From Episyrphus balteatus (taxonomy: Eukaryota; Arthropoda; Insecta; Diptera; Syrphidae), in NCBI RefSeq assembly GCF_945859705.1, contig NC_079134.1, forward strand, positions 67,452,625 to 67,516,624: 64,000 nucleotides of DNA. Reading direction: 5' to 3'. This document shows, in pieces, positions 20,742 through 33,060 of the stretch. Numbering within the stretch: the first letter of the stretch is position 1; every line of letters starts with the position of its first letter. Position numbers and translations under genes: made by a program. Below the pieces are notes generated by a model. That model saw nothing but the letters and a program-made list of their open reading frames with translations, made no database searches and was not told where the DNA came from.

Positions 20742-21128
20742 TTGTTTGCATATATGTTAATAACATTGTTAAGTTTTCCTCAAAGTTATGAAGTGGAGAA
20801 TTATTTTATTAAATGTGAATTCAGACCCGCATCCAAACTGCTGAGAAAAAATCGATATAATTTTAAGGTCTTGGTTTTCACATCATCAAAGCAAAACGAA
20901 AATAATGAGAAAACAACATTCAAATTCAAACCATGTATCATCAATGATTGTATGTTTGAGTTAAGTTTGAAAACAATAAAAGATCAAATAAAAAACTTCA
21001 ACAAAAGAAACAAAAAGGAGTCAATTCCGGTACAGTATTTCGCAAAGGAATATACAATTTATCATCATACGTCAACACCATCGCCAATTCTTCTATTTTG
21101 GAGTACAGATTGTTGTAAATGGAATTAG
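20742..21128 (+). CDS. Hypothetical 128-aa ORF
   Basis: An open frame in AT-rich DNA: MFAYMLITLLSF at the start, a Lys/Asn-rich middle (SSKQNENNEKTTFKFKP), and a C-terminus ending in FWSTDCCKWN. I recognise no domain. The first 14 residues are hydrophobic. A partly overlapping frame at 20540-20791 has similar composition. It could be chance, a gene fragment, or an exon of an unseen gene. No splice signals settle the matter. Confidence 0.2.
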   Translation: MFAYMLITLLSFPQSYEVENYFIKCEFRPASKLLRKNRYNFKVLVFTSSKQNENNEKTTFKFKPCIINDCMFELSLKTIKDQIKNFNKRNKKESIPVQYFAKEYTIYHHTSTPSPILLFWSTDCCKWN

Positions 21129-21610
21129 CCAAGAAAAGGTAACATATATGAAATTTAAGATAAAGGAACCAACCAAAAGAATATTTGTTTTAATTTGGCT
21201 GTGGTATATGTATCACCTATCACGGAACATTGATTTGTGCGCATACACTGAACAAAGTAAAATAAAGTACAGTCAATCGTAAAGTAGGTCCATTAATTTA
21301 GTCTGCAAAAAATGTCTGTATATTTTTAATATTATATTTATTAATTTATATTATTTTTAATTTGGTTTTAATTGTTGGTATTTGCTATTTAGTTAAAAAG
21401 ATTCGTATTAAAATATGAGTTGCAAACGAAAGGAGTAAACTTGAATGGCTTTTTCCATATTGTGTGATGAAAGGTGGGACAATACGCAATGAGTTTCACA
21501 TAGATTAATTAACATTTATTGGTATACCTTCCTGATTTTAACAAGTTTTTTTTAACTATAAATTTTTCTATTGTTCAAACTTATGGCTAGGACTGATTAT
21601 TGGACTTGAT
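21129..21610. other. No gene recognised
   Basis: AT-rich, with no ORF or repeat boundary that I can support. It ends at the poly(T) run that marks the 3' end of the neighbouring LINE. Confidence 0.4.
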
Positions 21611-22405
21611 TTTTTTTTTTTTTGACGGGAGGAAATCTTTAAAAGACACTTGGCAGTATTCGACACCAAGTAGTGTGGGACTCTTAACCACTGAAACCAC
21701 CTCTTTATCAGGACCAATCTTGAGAGATCGACATCAGATTTTTCTTTCTTAACTTTGTAAAATCACTTTGGGGGAAGTTTAAACTTTTAATACTTTCTCA
21801 TGTTTTTTTAGACCATAAGTTCATGTGTCTTGGTTCTTCTTAATCTCCGAACATGGTTTCTTGTATTCAAGACGAACACCATTTCAGAATTGGTATGACT
21901 TTGCAGTTTCTGATTATGCGATACAGCGTATTTTTTAACAACTTCTGTAACCGTTTCTGTTTGTAAGTCACGATGTAGATCGCTATTTCTTATGTACCAA
22001 GGTGCATTTACTATTTCACGAAGGGCTTTGTTTTGGAATTTTTGGATGATTTCGGGATTTGTTTTCTTTGTACGGAGTACAGCACCATAATTGGATACCA
22101 TAGGTCCAAACAGGCAGTACTTGATGATAAATCAGAGTTGTTACCAAGTAACCAGTACAGTTTTCTATATTTCAAGTTTAGTTCTCCTCTTTTCTTTTTG
22201 ATGTGCTCTTTCCACTTTAGCTTTGCATCCAAAGTCATTCCAAGGTATTGATTTATTAAAAAAAAAATGAATAAATGGATGGAATAATGTTGTAACCGAA
22301 ATCTGACAACGCAGATACATAGGTTCATGTCTCCTAATACCGATTTCAGAAGAGTACAAGAGGTTTGTTTTCGCGCCGATATTAATTAAAGGTTTAAAAA
22401 ACAAA
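21611..22405 (-). pseudogene. Jockey-like LINE 3' fragment (RT C-terminus)
   Basis: On the minus strand the RT thumb and C-terminal region is visible: YLGMTLDAKLKWKEHI (near 22240), KYRKLYWLLGNNSDLSS (near 22160), then in another frame FQNKALREIVNAPWYIRNSD (near 22000) and VRRLRRTKTHELMV at the end (21808). These blocks are typical of the C-terminus of fly Jockey-clade elements. About 190 bp of 3' UTR and a poly(A) tail (seen as a T run at 21611-21624) follow. The endonuclease and catalytic RT core are missing, and at least two frameshifts are present. The poly(A) end separates this clade from the RTE-like element at 16.4 kb. Confidence 0.8.
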
Positions 22406-22428
22406 CACTATTTTTTCAATTGAAGGTT

Positions 22429-22505
22429 TTGAATGAACAACAACAACTTGTGTGTGTTACCACCAAGTTCATAGGCTGGAGTTATAGCTACTTCACGGGG
22501 ACCAA
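22429..22505 (-). mobile_element. SINE 3' fragment, minus orientation
   Basis: Reverse complement of the SINE 3' part: ttgaatgaacaacaacaact, gtgtgtgttaccaccaagtt, cataggctggagttatagct, cttcacggggacc. It extends about 12 bp further 5' than the 15737 copy. It lies directly beyond the truncated 5' end of the Jockey-like fragment. Confidence 0.65.
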
Positions 22506-22868
22506 ACTCTCTGTGAAGGACAAGTTAAACTGCATCTATATTTTAAATATAAGAAATATTGCTTTGTCTTTTTCTTAGTTTATCTTAAGTTTTATTGATT
22601 TAGGCCTTTAGGGGCCAGTTAAAGCTATCATTGATTGTTTTTATTTTCCACTGTTGTTAGACTGTTTTGGTCTACTTAAAGAAAATGCGAATAAAACAAG
22701 TTCTATTCCATTATTTTCCCAATGTTTCGTAAGTGTTTCTTACTCCTTCAGGGGTATTTATTCAATTTAATTATTCAACAAATAATACATAATTTGTTTC
22801 CCTTCTCCTCTCCTGCTCCTGTTGCATATATCCCGGAGACGGAAAAACTCAAATATGACCATTAACAC

Positions 22869-24726
22869 TTCGCGACCTTAGAACAACAAGGTTCTAAGTG
22901 GACCTTAGTGTGTTTTGAGAAAAACGCTTCTGAATATTGAAACTACTTTATACGGTCATTGTGTAAGAAAAGTTTGATTTTTTGTTTATAATTCGATTAG
23001 TTTATTCGAAATCTAAGATTTTAGCTTGAAAAACTAATAAAAACACATTTTAACCTTTAAATTTGACTTTAAAAATTGATATAGGACTTCGTTGCTCAAC
23101 GATGCGACAGTTAAATTTAGAACAGTAAGGTTCTATGTACAATTTTCATTCTACTTGTTGCCTTAGTTGTTCAATATTGAAGAATTGGGATGCGTTGAAA
23201 TAAAAAGATTTAAATTATTCTTTTCTTTTTGTTTAAGAGTAGTTGATTACAGCAACTATTTATTCTTTTGATAAAAAATTCTATTTCATAATAATAAACA
23301 AATTTTAATTGCTCATTTTCGGCCAAAAGACCAAAAGGATAGGGTTTTCCACTATTTTCATTCATAAACCTTTGCTAAAACGTAGTCTACCAATTATTTC
23401 TTTTAGAGTATTAATTAAACTTGTGTTATTTTTAAATAATCAACACCTAAGTACATCTAAAAATACAAAATTCGGTTCTGAAAAGGTTCAAAAATTAAAT
23501 AATATTGAAAAATGACCTAATGAAAAAAGTGGGATTTCTTAAGAAAAAAAATTTTATCTCGGTGATTTATGGAGTATTCTCAATAATGTTATACAATTCT
23601 GAAAAGAGAATTGAACACACCAACTTTTAAGGTAACTTGCGGAAACATCGTAGTGCATTTTTTTTACACTATGGTTCATTGAATTAGATATTAGAGTCAT
23701 GTAAAATTTGATAAATTTTGATATTTGCTTTAAGGGGTTATATCTAGTTGTAAGTGCAAAAAAAAACCTTCTATTTTGTGGATTTTTTGTGAAGAGGCAT
23801 TTAATTATATAAACATAAAGAATACATATCCATATAGCAAATTTAATGTATTAAAAGAATTCGCTGTGTATTTAAAAAAATATTGGGTTCCGTTATTTTT
23901 GTAGTAGATCTCCTAGACGACCTCCAAAAAAAAGGTGTCTGGCGGTGAGCAAAATTTCTCCGAAACGGCTGGAGTAATCGGCTTGAAATTTTTACACAAT
24001 TTTCTTAGATACTTTTGTCAGGTAGTGAACGAAGGAAAAGGTTTTTGACAATAATTCGATTTTTAAGCAACTTTAAAGTGTAAATTTTCGTGAAAAAGAA
24101 CGATTTTTTTCTTTAGGAGGCCGCCATTTTGTCAAAAATCAAAATTTTGACTGTTCCTTCGTTCATTACCTGCATTCGTCTATCCTGAGAATGAATCTTT
24201 TGGTTTTTTTTAATTTTAAGTGACTTGGATCAGAGATATCTTGCTCACCGCCAGACACCTTTTTTTTGGAGGTCGTCTAGGAGATCTTCTTAAAAATTAA
24301 CGGAACCCAATATTTTTTTAAATGCACAGCGAATTATTTAAATACATTAAATTTGCTATATGGATATGTATTCTTTATGCTTATATAATTTAATGCCTCT
24401 TCACAAAAAATCCACAAAAAAGAGGGTTTTTTTGCACTTACAACTAGATATAACCCCTTAAAACTGATGCAGCTGAGTTAAACATGTTGTATGCATTTGG
24501 TAGCAGGGTTATTCAAGGTCTTGTAGTAAAAGAAAAAATTAAAAAAACTTAAAATTTGTAGTCACTTCCAAAATATATGGCTGCGATTTTTTTTATTATT
24601 TTTCTGATAACTGTCACTACCTACTCTATCTACCGTTTTCGTGTCGATGTTGACTTTTGGGACACTCTGTATAACTATTTTTTTTTTAAATTGTCGGTAA
24701 GAACCTTGTTGTTCTAAGGTCGCGAC
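22869..24726. mobile_element. TIR-bounded composite repeat, about 1.86 kb
   Basis: Inverted ends of about 26 bp: tcgcgaccttagaacaacaa then ggttct at the left, and the mirror at 24697-24724. The flanking bases suggest an actt duplication, but the end is palindromic enough to leave this uncertain. Inside, 23515-23730 and 24470-24680 match the element family at 37633-38384, and the TTAA-flanked MITE at 23734-24457 is inserted between those parts. Confidence 0.6.
23734..24457. mobile_element. piggyBac-like foldback MITE, 724 bp, copy 1
   Basis: Starts ggggttatatctagttgtaa and ends with its mirror, each bordered by TTAA (23730-23733 and 24458-24461), as expected of piggyBac-type insertion. The inverted arms are about 240 bp and include ggtgtctggcggtgagca and the cgtctaggagatc region. 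There is no transposase. Copy 2 is at 31296-32024. Confidence 0.83.
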
Positions 24727-25730
24727 TTATATCACAGCCGGGTATCCATTTATTTTCGTTTTTAAGACAGTGAAGAAAACATTAAAAATGGTATTAACAT
24801 GAAGGTAATAACTAATAAGTTTAAACAAAATCCGATTTGATTAGGACATATGACTTTTCTTAAAATACAACTTTATCATTTCACTGATCATTAATAGATT
24901 TCAATAACACGGTGCAACACTGAAAATACATCTGATAAATTACATAGTGTAGGCTGTTTATATGGTAAAGTAATGCATACAAATATTTTTGTTATATTTT
25001 TTGTACCTACCTTCGGTTTTTTTGTTTTTATTGAAAAAAAAAAAAAAAATATTTACAGACTTTACGCGGTAATCTATGAATATCTCAGTCATTTTTTCAA
25101 CGATTTTAAATGTTATATGTTTTGGAAAGAATATTGTCAGACCTCTCGAATGATGTACAGATGTTCAAAATAATAGCAGTTAAAGTTATTTTTGAAGAAT
25201 TTAAAAGCGGTTTATAACTTAAAATATTTATTTTTCGTTTAAAAGTAAGTACTCATATAATTTGAACAATTTTTCAACAAAAAACGATTTGTTTCGGTTT
25301 TAATCTATTTAAAGTTCGAAGAGCAAAACACTGCAGTTGGGAATACGGAAACTTATACGAAAGCTGCTTAAAGAACAAGGTCAATGTCAAATTATTTGGC
25401 ACCTTCTTTTTCATTTTAAAACTACGATACATTTATTAGTAATTGACCGTTACAAACTTTGACATCAAAGAAATTAAATTTTTAACCGTAGAAGCACCGT
25501 AAATATAACAAATGTTGTTTTGTTGCAAGCACTACTATTATTTTTTTGGGGCTATGACATTTTTTGAGGTTATCTTGAAAACCTGATGTGATGGGGCAAA
25601 ATGGACTTCGCATTCGGTTTCAGCGACCCTAAAAACCTATGGATACCACTAAAAAATAGCACAAAACACAATATAGAGAGTTACTATCCCTTTTAAAAGG
25701 TTTAAGATAGTCATCGGAAAAAAACCGTTA
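24727..25730. other. No gene recognised
   Basis: AT-rich sequence without a supported ORF. The short hydrophobic ORF at 24973-25173 looks like a chance frame in T-rich DNA. Confidence 0.4.
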
Positions 25731-25734
25731 TTTT

Positions 25735-27090
25735 ATTCCGTGAAATATACTTTAAAGTCTATAGATTAAAAATTGCCGATGTGGCTGTATTGTTTTTCAA
25801 AATTAAAATTAATTTTTTTTTTTGAACAAAACCATGTTTTTTGCTTAAATTTCATAAAACAAATGATAGCAAAAAATTCTCTTGGTAATTTAAGGAAAAA
25901 AAATATAAGGAAGTAAGGGGCAATTTTCCATCGTTTGAGCGATAAATGCAATTTTCTCACAATCTGACTTCAAACACAAAAAAAATATTTTGAAAACAAC
26001 GGCAACACCTACAATATTTTAAAATAAATTTTTAAAAAGCCAGAAGCTCATTCTTATCTCTTAAATTTAAATCCACTAAATTTAATTAAGAGTTTTTGAA
26101 AAAATGGTCATCCAACTCAGAATTATAAAAAAAATGTTATTAAAAAAAATTTAAAACGACTTTTTTCCAAACTTTTTCTAATAAAATATGAATTTGTTTT
26201 TAAAAAATTTTTGGCCATAAATATTATCAGTTAAATTCCGAAGCAGAAAAGGTAATAAATATCACACTTTTGAAAAAAAATTAAAAATTACTTCAATTTC
26301 AATGGGTTTTTTGATAAAAACTGAATTTTTGCATTGAAATAATTGATTTTCTCAAAGATTTTGGCAAATAAGAACTTTAAACTTTTGCTAGTTAACTTTA
26401 ACACAATAAGGGCTATTGAATAAATAAAAAAATAACTTTACATTTAAATGTTGAACTTAAAAAAAAAAAATAAGTTAAATTTTTTTTCAAAACTTCTATT
26501 TAAAAAAGTTCTTGGAAATTGAAATACTTTTTAATTTTTTTCATAAACTGTAATACATATTGATATTTCCTTTTATAATTTCAAATCATAATTAATGTGG
26601 GCTAAATAATTTGAAAAATAAATGCATTTTATATTAAAAAAAAAGGTTTAAAAACAGCATGTTAAAATTGTGTCAATAATTTTTTTTTCATAAATCTGAG
26701 TTCAATTAACATTCTTTCAAAAGCCCTTCATTCAATTTACTTAATTTAATATTAAAAATGTGACTAAGCTTCTAGCTTTTTAAAAATGTATATTTAAATA
26801 TTGTAGGTGTTGCCGTTGTACTCAAATATTTTTTATTGTGTTTGAAGTCAATTAATAGAAAATTGCATCTATCGCTTGAACGATGGAAGATTGACCCTCA
26901 CTCCCATATATTTTTGTTCCTTGAATTCCCTAGACAATCTTTAGGCATCAATTAATTTATGAAATTTAAGAAAAATGTTTGAAAAAAAATTTAGTTTGTT
27001 CACAAAAATCTTCAATTAAATTTAAAAAAATCAAAACGGCAACACCGGCAATTTTTAATCTAGACTTTAAATATTTTTAATTACCGACGT
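25735..27090. repeat. Long imperfect inverted repeat, about 1.35 kb
   Basis: Left arm 25735-26080 and right arm about 26765-27090 match in reverse complement over several blocks: actttaaagtctatagatta with taatctagactttaaatatt, aggcaacacc-type words, and the catcgtttgagcgataaatg region with its mirror near 26870. The arms carry many indels, so the structure is old. The loop (26080-26765) is AT-rich and non-coding. Confidence 0.65.
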
Positions 27091-27249
27091 TTGAAAAAAA
27101 AGATCATCAAAATCTAAGCTGTTCGGCCGGGTTCCCTAATATTGCCAATTTTTGAGCTTTAGTTACTGCACTACATATAAACATACATTATTGCAAAGCT
27201 AATTAAAAACTTTCAGTGATTATTATTGTTCTACAAGCATAGGCCTTAC

Positions 27250-27888
27250 TATAAAAGATGAATAGAAGCTGCCAGTCGATACCATTCAGATAAGTCCTTA
27301 CTTCCTCAATGAGTAGAACATTTTTACCAAAGTAGTGACGCCTTATTTCTTTGAGCACGGAACAAACTCCAATCTCCCTCCCTTGTCGATTACATCAACT
27401 ACAGTTACCCGCCATTAGATGTGGAGTAAAATTTAATTTGATAAATTCGCCTCTAATTTTGAAGATGATGCTCTTTGAACTGCGAGCTTTTTTGATAAAA
27501 GCATATCTTTCATTTTCATCATTCAGAGGGATTATTTCATAAAAGATCTTCTTCCACTGGTTTGAGTTAATCGTTATTTCTCAGTTTCCGGCAAGTTTAA
27601 CCCAATTTTTGACGAAGAGCGTTTTCTTTTGCAGTGCATACGGAAGTCTTTATTCTTCCATATTTACAGCCCTTAATATATAATAATCTGCATGTAGTTT
27701 AACAGCAGAAATAAACATTGTTGGCTACCCCGATTCCAGGAGATACATATATTTTGGCGTGTTAAATTGAAGGTAAAAAATGTTCCTTAAGAAGAACCGC
27801 AGCAGGCTTTCCGTTTCCTCCTGTCGTTCTATCCCCCAAACTTGAGCACCATAAAATATAATAGATTTGGCTTTAGCATTAAAAACAT
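27250..27888 (-). pseudogene. LINE C-terminal fragment, left half of a split element
   Basis: On the minus strand, NVFNAKAKSIIFYGAQVWG (27891-27835), then LLRFFLRNIFYLQFNTPKYM and LLESG, are the post-RT blocks of a fly LINE. The reading becomes broken below 27725 (stops and shifts) but retains family-like words down to about 27250. The first codon lies directly against the inverted terminus at 27891. The preceding part of the same protein appears at 56413-56520, on the far side of the 28.5-kb block. Confidence 0.75.
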
Positions 27889-28237
27889 TACAGGGTGATT
27901 CAGGAGTAATGTGCCAAAAAGCTAGAGAGTGTAGGTTAGGTCGAGACAAGAAAAAATCGTATGGGAGGGGGGGGGGGGTTGTCTATTCCCCCTCGTCTAG
28001 CGGGGAGGGACAATTAAAAAAAAATTGACTTATTTTGGAAACAAAATTATTTAAAATCAACCTTTTTGTGAAGCCAAAAACTTATTTTTTTTACAAAAAA
28101 TTAAACAAAGCCATTTTATGGCACAATTTTTGAAAAATTAGCTTTTAAAATCAAAATTTTGAAAAAAAAAATTTCAAACTAGTTTTTTAAAAAATTTTGT
28201 GTTAACAGATGTGAACACAAAAATAGGAGTGCTTACA

Positions 28238-29745
28238 CAATTTTCATAAAAAGTTAAATATTTTTAAAGTGCTGCTTTGCAAAAAAGTTTAAAATTATAT
28301 TTTGCATTGGGCAGGACCTCAGTTATCATATCCAAGGTTTTCAACTTTTTAAATATGCTTATCACTATTTTGTACGAAACATTTATTGAAACACTCTAGT
28401 TTTTGCCCGAACATTGAAATAGCAGTGCCTTTGATTTTTCTCTCTCAAGCTTCCAAATGTAACTTTTTTTAATTTTTTTGGTAGGTAAACGTTTTTTTAA
28501 AGTGTTATTTCTTTTATAAGCCTAAATTGGCATTGTCAAAAGTTGTCAAAATAGCCCGCAGAGAGCATTGTTCCGAAAAGTTGAAATTGTATGCAATACA
28601 GGAATATCCAAATTAGTAACATTAGCTCGAAACACGTAATCTTAAAAGAATCAGGACTTAGCGAAGTGATTGACAAATTAGCTAATTGGCAAAGTATCAT
28701 TCTTTAATAGGCTCCAATAAACAAAAAATTTACTTCAAGTGCCTGTTAGCGCTATGGCATTAACAGAACATGTGCTGGAAGCTAAACTACTAGATTAAAG
28801 TCTGCTAAAAGCACCATTACTGACGAAAAATCATGTAGGAAATAGAATTAAGTTTGTAAAAAATTGGCAAAAGATGCAAGTGAAGAACTTTCTATGCACT
28901 AATGATACCAAAATAGTTATTTTTGGACGTAGGCACCATAAGGAGAATATCAAAAGACCCTTGAACACAAAAAGAACTATTTTGGTATCATTAGTGCATA
29001 GAAAGTTCTTCATTTGCATCTTTTGCCAATCTTTAACAAACTTAATTCTATTTCCTACATGATTTTTCGTCAGTAATGGTGCTTTTAGCAGACTTTAATC
29101 TTGTAGTTTAGCTTCCAGCACATGTTCTGTTAATGCCATAGCGCTAACAGGCAGTTGAAGTAAATTTTTTGTTTATTGGAGCCTATTAAAGAATGCTACT
29201 TTGCCAATTAGCTAATTTGTCAATCACTTCGCTAAGTCCTGATTCTTTTAAGATTACGTGTTTCGAGCTAATGTTACTATTTTGTATTGCATACAATTTC
29301 AACAAGGTATTTTACGATATCTCAGATGAACTGGTAAGTTTTTTCCTCTTAGAAATGTTTGTTTTATTGAACTTCATGAACTTTTCGGAACAATGCTTTC
29401 TGCGGGCTATTTTGACAACTTTTTACAATGCCAATTTAGGCTTGTAGAAGAAATAACACTTTAAAAAAACGTTTACCTACCAAAAAAATTTAAAAAAGTT
29501 ACATTTGGAAGCTTGAGAGAGAAAAATCAAAGACACTGCTATTTCAATGTTCGGGCAAAAACTAGAGTGTTTCAATAAATGTTTAGTACAAAACAGTGAT
29601 AAGCATATTTAAAAAGTTGAAAACCTTGGATATGATAACTGAGTTCCTGCCCAATGCAAAATATAATTTTAAACTTTTTTGCAAAGCAGCACTTTAAAAA
29701 TATTTAACTTTTTATGAAAAATGTGTAAAGCCTGAACTACATCAA
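28238..29745. repeat. 1.5-kb hairpin, arms about 680-770 bp
   Basis: The left arm 28238-28916 and right arm 28977-29745 are reverse complements with only scattered differences, around a 60-bp loop. The right arm holds about 80 bp (29301-29380) absent from the left. Both strands therefore yield similar peptides near the loop (FLCTNDTKIV). These peptides are a mirror effect and not genes. Confidence 0.85.
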
Positions 29746-30222
29746 AACACAAAGTCAAAAAAGTACGAAAAAGTAAACAAAGCTAAAACTATAAAAATCA
29801 CATGTATATTTCTGCGGGCTATTTTGACAACTTTTTACAATGCCAATTTAGGCTTGTAGAAGAAATAACACTTTAAAAAAACGTTTACCTACCAAAAAAA
29901 TTTAAAAAAGTTACATTTGGAAGCTTGAGAGAGAAAAATCAAAGACACTGCTATTTCAATGTTCGGGCAAAAACTAGAGTGTTTCAATAAATGTTTAGTA
30001 CAAAACAGTGATAAGCATATTTAAAAAGTTGAAAACCTTGGATATGATAACTGAGTTCCTGCCCAATGCAAAATATAATTTTAAACTTTTTTGCAAAGCA
30101 GCACTTTAAAAATATTTAACTTTTTATGAAAAATGTGTAAAGCCTGAACTACATCAAAACACAAAGTCAAAAAAGTACGAAAAAGTAAACAAAGCTAAAA
30201 CTATAAAAATCACATGTATATT
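29399..30222 (+). repeat. 412-bp tandem duplication, two identical copies
   Basis: Positions 29399-29810 and 29811-30222 read the same throughout (tctgcgggctattttgacaa to cacatgtatatt). The unit includes the outer part of the hairpin's right arm plus about 65 bp beyond it. I saw no difference between the copies, so the event is recent or the assembly repeated the segment. Confidence 0.85.
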
Positions 30223-30321
30223 TAGCTGACATCTATTGGAAAAAATTAACTAAAAAAAGCTCTTTTGTGTTTGAAGTTTTGAAATTTCAAATTAAAAAAA
30301 AATTGAAAAATAAACAAATTA

Positions 30322-30756
30322 CAGTCAACTCCATCTAAGTCGAATTGTCACAGGACACGAAAATTGGTTCGAGTTAGAGGGAAATTCGACTAAGAGGAAT
30401 CTATTTGTGCCCTTAATTCTGAAAGTGGACTAAGTCACTCCTAAAAATGCCATCAAATCTAGTCTAAAAAAAAATCATTATTTCAGGGGTAAAGTTTATT
30501 TGAAAGCGAAATTGCAGTAAATAAACTTATTTATTGCTACTCTAGTGATTTCATAAAAGAAATATAATTAAATCGTTATAAGAAAATTATTATATAAGTT
30601 TTTCTTTAAACACTGCAAAAAGTGACTTAGTCCACTTTCATAATCATGGGCACATTTAATCTTTTTGTTGCAGGCGGTTTCATTAAAAACGGTTAATAAA
30701 TTTGAGTTAGAGGAAAATTTGACCTAAAGGAAGTACGACTTATAGGGAATCGACTG
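30322..30756. mobile_element. pogo/Tigger-like MITE, 435 bp
   Basis: Ends cagtcaactccatctaagtc at the left and the mirror of cagtcgattccctataagtc at the right, with TA on both sides (30320-30321 and 30757-30758). CAGTCxACTCC ends next to TA are characteristic of the pogo branch of Tc1/mariner. There is no transposase inside; a gacttagtccactttca word (near 30615) is inverted relative to gaaagtggactaagtcactc (near 30421). Confidence 0.75.
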
Positions 30757-31295
30757 TATTTGAAATTTCAATTGTTTGTCAAAAGAGCTTTTTTTCGCAA
30801 AATGACAGGAACTATGTAATCGAAGAGCTACCTTACGGAAAGGATATAAAATATTGTTTGAGTGTATATGTTTTTAAAACTTTGTGAAAATTGAAAGCTT
30901 GGTCTTGTTCAAGCTTTTTGAATCGAATACTTTTTTAAATGAAAGAGAGATATACAAAAAAGCTACTAGGGGGAAGAAGAAAAAACATCGTGTTTACTTT
31001 TTTGACTTTGTGTTTTGATGTAGTTCAGGCTTAAGCACTGCTATTTTTGTGTTCACAGCTGTAAGTACTAATTTGGTTTTCAAAATTCGATGCTCTTATT
31101 TATTTTTAAGCAAAAACAGAAAACCGGATTCAAAAATATCTTGTCATTTTTGTGAAATTTACAAAAAACCAAAGCTACTTTTTTCTAAAAAAAAAAACCT
31201 CTTTGTTTTCTGTTTTTACGTGGCTGGACTTGTTGATAAACTAATTTATGAAAAAGTAGCCATTCGTCAATTAATTTTTAAACATTCAGACTTAA

Positions 31296-32024
31296 GGGGT
31301 TATATCTAGTTGTAAGTGCAAAAAAACCTTCTTTTTTGTGGATTTTTTGTAAAGGACTTTTAATTATATAAACATAAAGAATACATATCCATATATCAAA
31401 TTTAATGTATTAAAATAATTCGCTGTGTATTTAAAAAAATATTGGGTTCCGTTATTTTTGTAGTAGATCTCCTAGGGGACCTCCAAATAAAAGGTGTCTG
31501 GCGGTGAGCAAGATATCTCTGATCCAAGTCACTTAAAATTTAAAAAACCAAAAGATTCATTTTCAGGATAGACGAATGCAGGTAATAAACGAAGGAATAG
31601 GCAAAATTTTGAATTTTGAAAAAATGGCGGCTTTCCAAAGAAAAAAATCATTGTTTTCCACGAAAATTTACACTTTAAAGTGGCCAACAAAATCGAATTA
31701 TTGCCAAAAACCTTTTTCCTTCGTTCATTACCTGACAAAAGTATCTAAAAAAATTGTGTTAAAATTTCAAGCCGATTACTCCAGCCGTTTCGGAGAAATT
31801 TTGCTCACCGCCAGACACCTTTTTTTGGAGGTCGTCTAGGAGATCTACTACAAAAATAACGGAACCCAATATTTTTTTTAAATACACAGCGAATTCTTTT
31901 AATACATTAAATTTGCTATATGGATATGTATTCTTTATTTTTTTTATACCTTATTAAATGCCTCTTCACAAAAAATCCACAAAAAAGAAGGTTTTTTTTT
32001 GCACTTACAACTAGATATAACCCC
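31296..32024. mobile_element. piggyBac-like foldback MITE, 729 bp, copy 2
   Basis: Same ends as copy 1 (ggggttatatctagttgtaa and mirror), with TTAA at 31292-31295 and 32025-32028. The interior (31590-31740) runs in the opposite orientation relative to copy 1. An uninterrupted version of its flanking sequence exists in reverse at about 37400-37460, so the insertion site can be read directly. Confidence 0.85.
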
Positions 32025-32540
32025 TTAAATAAGGATACAATAAAGTGATACAATATTGAATTAACCTGCTTGGGCAAATATTATTTTATTGTTTTTCATT
32101 AAAATAAAACAATTTTATTGCCTTAAGGCCCTTACAGTTGAATCGGTGATTGTTAAAACAACATAAGTAACATTTTTATTTTTTTTTCAGGAGAGACAAA
32201 AAACTCTGTATTTTTGACTACGCGGCCGCACTGACAATTTAAGCTTTAAATTCGATTTGTAGGCCTTGTTGAGAGTTGAAACTCACTAAAAGTTTAAAAA
32301 AAATATCTTTATAAATTATCAAAGAAGATTTAACAAAAAATAAATATTTTGTATATGTTGTTTTAAAACCCAACGTTTTGTTGGGAGTCAAAACCACTTA
32401 ATTAATTGAAAATAATGTTGTTTTGACACTCATTTTACATCCAACCAAAGTATTAGCTAATTTAATCTTATAACTTTAAACGAGCTAAAATTGTTTATAT
32501 GTACATATACATATATATAAATATATATAAAATTGGGATC

Positions 32541-33060
32541 TCGGAAACGGCACTAACGATTTCGATGAAATTTTCAGGGTTTGTTCATCTAAGCGAGTAA
32601 AAAGTTTTGGAAGTATTTTTGGAAAAATCCGCCCACTGCCACGCCTACTTTTTTAACATATAAGTTTTTTCGGGAACGGCTCTAACGATTTCGATGAAAT
32701 TTTCAGGGTTTGTTTATATAAGCGAGTAAAAAGTTTTGGAAGTTTTTTTTTTGAAAAATCCGCCCACTGCCACGCCCACTTTTTTATTATATAAGTTTTT
32801 TCGGAAACGGCTCTAATGATTTCGATGAAATTTTCAGGGTTTGATCATCCAAGAAAGTAAAAAGTTTTGGAAGTTTTTTTTTGGAAAAATCTGCCCACTG
32901 CCAGGCCCACTTTTTTAACATTTAAGTTTTTTTTCGGAAACGTCTCTAACGATTTCGATGACATTTTAAGGGCTTGTTTATCTAAGGGAGTTAAAAGTTT
33001 TGTAAGTATTTTTGGAAAAATCCGCCCACTTTTTTACCATAGAATTTTTTTTAACTTTTA
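32541..33060 (+). repeat. Satellite-like tandem repeat, about 130 bp, four units
   Basis: Unit starts lie at about 32541, 32670, 32801 and 32934. Each has tcggaaacggctctaacgat, then gatgaaattttcagggtttg, then gtaaaaagttttggaag, then cgcccactgccacgcccact. A fifth unit decays after 33060. The shared ctgccacgcccactttt word also structures the tandem repeat at 63050-63345. The ORF at 32867-33061 is a by-product. Confidence 0.85.
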
